A model generated the notes under the pieces. The model made no database searches. It was not told the DNA's origin and was given only the letters and a program-made list of their open reading frames with translations. Below are positions 4,532-5,647 of a DNA stretch of 5,647 nt, piece after piece (the stretch's first letter is position 1; the number at the start of each line of letters is the position of its first letter). A program made the translations under genes and the position numbers. Source of the stretch: Planctomycetota bacterium (lineage in GTDB: Bacteria > Planctomycetota > Brocadiia > SM23-32); contig JAGXLK010000205.1 of NCBI GenBank assembly GCA_018334735.1, positions 1 through 5,647 on the forward strand. Reading direction: 5' to 3'.

Positions 4532-5599
4532 TCACCGCGCGCTCCACTTTTCCGCATTTTTCAGCAGATTTTTAGCTTGTTCCACGCTGCCGCAGGATGT
4601 GACCATCATAAGACCCTCCGGACGGAGCTCATCAAGCAGCGTTTCGATACTCTCGGGACGGCAATGGACATACACGAGTTTTCCGCCATCTTGAATCCGC
4701 TTCAACAGGGGGATCCATTCCACCGTTGGTTTTGCGCCCGCCCCGGGTATCCACTGAATTCCATCGAGGTCCGGCAGTTCCAAAAGGGCATCGAGATGCC
4801 TGACGGCATCGGGCCCATCGAGATGATAGATAGTGCGCTCGACCATGTGCGTCTGCTTTTCGATGGAGGGGAGAAAATATTCCCGAAACTGCTCCGGCGA
4901 AATCATGCAGGAAAAGTCCGATTGCAGATCGATGGAGGGTCGATCCGACCATATTCCCATCCAGTAGAAATAGCCCCCGGTTTCCCGGGTTATTTTGACC
5001 GCTTCCTCACAGTAGCGGTACCAGGCGTCGGTGATTTTATCGATTGCCGACTTGATATATTCGGGATTATCGATGAAATCCAACGCGAGCTTCTGCGTCC
5101 CGCGCAACCTGGCCAGCAGTTCCGTGGGGCCATTCAGATCGGGAATGCCCACGTGATAGCCGTCGGCCCTCTCCACGAAAGCTTCCATCATATGCCGGGA
5201 CGCCTTCCACCATTTGTTATCAGGGTTGAAACTCAGGTCAGGCAAATTATTGGGATCGTCGATGATTGGTTCGCACCAGACAGTTGACCGGTTCAGGAAT
5301 GTGACAGGGCATCCCAGGTAGCTGGCCGTGATCGCGACGAAACTGGTGGGCACGCCCGGGGCGACCGGGAACGCTTCGCCTCCGAAATACGTATTTGCCA
5401 GCCTGTTTTCCGTGCGGGGAATGACAACCTCCGGGTCTGTGAAGTATCGCTGGACGTCTTCGACTTCATCAATTACCTCGTTGTCGGCGTCTTTGAGGGG
5501 GGCGGTTACGTTCACAACGGCCCGGTCGATAATCTCGTGGTTCCACCAGGCTTCGACGCGTTCTCTGCTCTTTTCGGCGTTTTCTTTGGCAATTTTCAT
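4532..5599 (-). CDS. Uroporphyrinogen-decarboxylase-fold (URO-D/MtaA superfamily) protein, substrate unknown
   Basis: This 355-residue protein is of normal length for the superfamily, whose members are haem-pathway decarboxylases or zinc-dependent methyltransferases acting on corrinoid proteins. Supporting segments are the C-terminal half pattern SDFSCMISPEQFREYFLP (227-244), then TIYHLDG (256-262), LPDLDGIQWIPGAG (275-288) and a final TSCGS...AKNLL (334-346). It is not a HemE enzyme: the HemE N-terminal substrate-binding motifs are missing and no haem genes are near. In MtaA-type methyltransferases zinc is held by an H-x-C pair and a later Cys. Here the first pair reads His259-Leu-Asp261, while Cys336 could be the later ligand; His312-Cys313 is also nearby. 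The ATG at 5599 has a clear GAGAGGA site five bases upstream. The gene is convergent with the sulfatase. The family assignment is firm; the reaction is unknown. Confidence 0.85.
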   Translation of the reverse strand: MKIAKENAEKSRERVEAWWNHEIIDRAVVNVTAPLKDADNEVIDEVEDVQRYFTDPEVVIPRTENRLANTYFGGEAFPVAPGVPTSFVAITASYLGCPVTFLNRSTVWCEPIIDDPNNLPDLSFNPDNKWWKASRHMMEAFVERADGYHVGIPDLNGPTELLARLRGTQKLALDFIDNPEYIKSAIDKITDAWYRYCEEAVKITRETGGYFYWMGIWSDRPSIDLQSDFSCMISPEQFREYFLPSIEKQTHMVERTIYHLDGPDAVRHLDALLELPDLDGIQWIPGAGAKPTVEWIPLLKRIQDGGKLVYVHCRPESIETLLDELRPEGLMMVTSCGSVEQAKNLLKNAEKWSAR

Positions 5600-5604
5600 G
5601 GAGT

Positions 5605-5611
5605 TCCTCTC
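5605..5611 (-). promoter_or_regulatory. Shine-Dalgarno of the URO-D-like gene
   Basis: The minus strand reads GAGAGGA, then five bases, then ATG at 5599. This supports the chosen start, which gives an N-terminus (MKIAKENAEKSRERVEAWW) in keeping with the family. Confidence 0.7.
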
Positions 5612-5634
5612 TCTGGCCTTGTTTCAACAGTAAA

Positions 5635-5643
5635 ATATTAGCA
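5635..5643 (-). promoter_or_regulatory. Possible extended -10 element for the URO-D-like gene
   Basis: The minus strand reads TG-C-TAATAT, an extended -10-like element about 36 bases upstream of the ATG. Any -35 box would lie outside the window, so the call cannot be completed here. Confidence 0.25.
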
Positions 5644-5647
5644 TTTT

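Noticed and set aside
4283..5287. A 334-codon open frame on the plus strand across the spacer and the URO-D-like gene
   Set aside because: Most of it is the reverse-complement phase of the URO-D-like gene, and the first part translates the GC-rich repeats into Arg/Pro-rich sequence. No family resemblance.

Overview
The window comes from a bacterial chromosome. It carries ordinary amino-acid biosynthesis genes (the 3' end of leuA and a complete trpE) next to two genes of families that are often expanded in environmental bacteria: a type I sulfatase and a uroporphyrinogen-decarboxylase-fold protein. Leaderless sulfatases and URO-D-like proteins beside core metabolism suggest the Planctomycetota/PVC group or nearby uncultured phyla. 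This is only an impression from gene content; nothing here fixes the taxonomy. Composition is moderately GC-rich and even across the genes, and richest in the spacer at 4263-4531. I see no mobile-element gene, CRISPR array, rRNA or tRNA.

Layout. 1-398 (+) is the C-terminal regulatory domain of 2-isopropylmalate synthase, cut by the window edge. Three bases later, at 402-779 (+), lies a small gene for a two-helix membrane protein whose two CxxC knuckles flank the membrane hairpin. At 704-1030 (-) an unrelated small two-helix membrane protein converges on it; the two genes overlap by 76 bp, and their low-complexity C-terminal tails are mirror translations of each other. 1031-1167 is a divergent promoter region. 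1168-2670 (+) is trpE, followed after 38 bp by a sulfatase at 2709-4262 (+). 4263-4531 is non-coding and holds a pair of GC-rich palindromes bounded by four copies of an 11-mer, plus a possible terminator. 4532-5599 (-) is the URO-D-family gene, convergent with the sulfatase.

How the genes fit together. leuA and the zinc-knuckle gene are probably cotranscribed. trpE and the sulfatase may share a transcript, but no functional link is apparent, and trpE has no trpG partner in view. Most of the window is ordinary metabolism, and I do not see a convincing new multi-gene system. The most noteworthy features are the mirror-coded overlapping tails at 704-779 and the paired palindromic repeat at 4290-4417. 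Lesser ones are the nine-G tract inside the zinc-knuckle gene and the atypical putative metal site of the URO-D-like protein.
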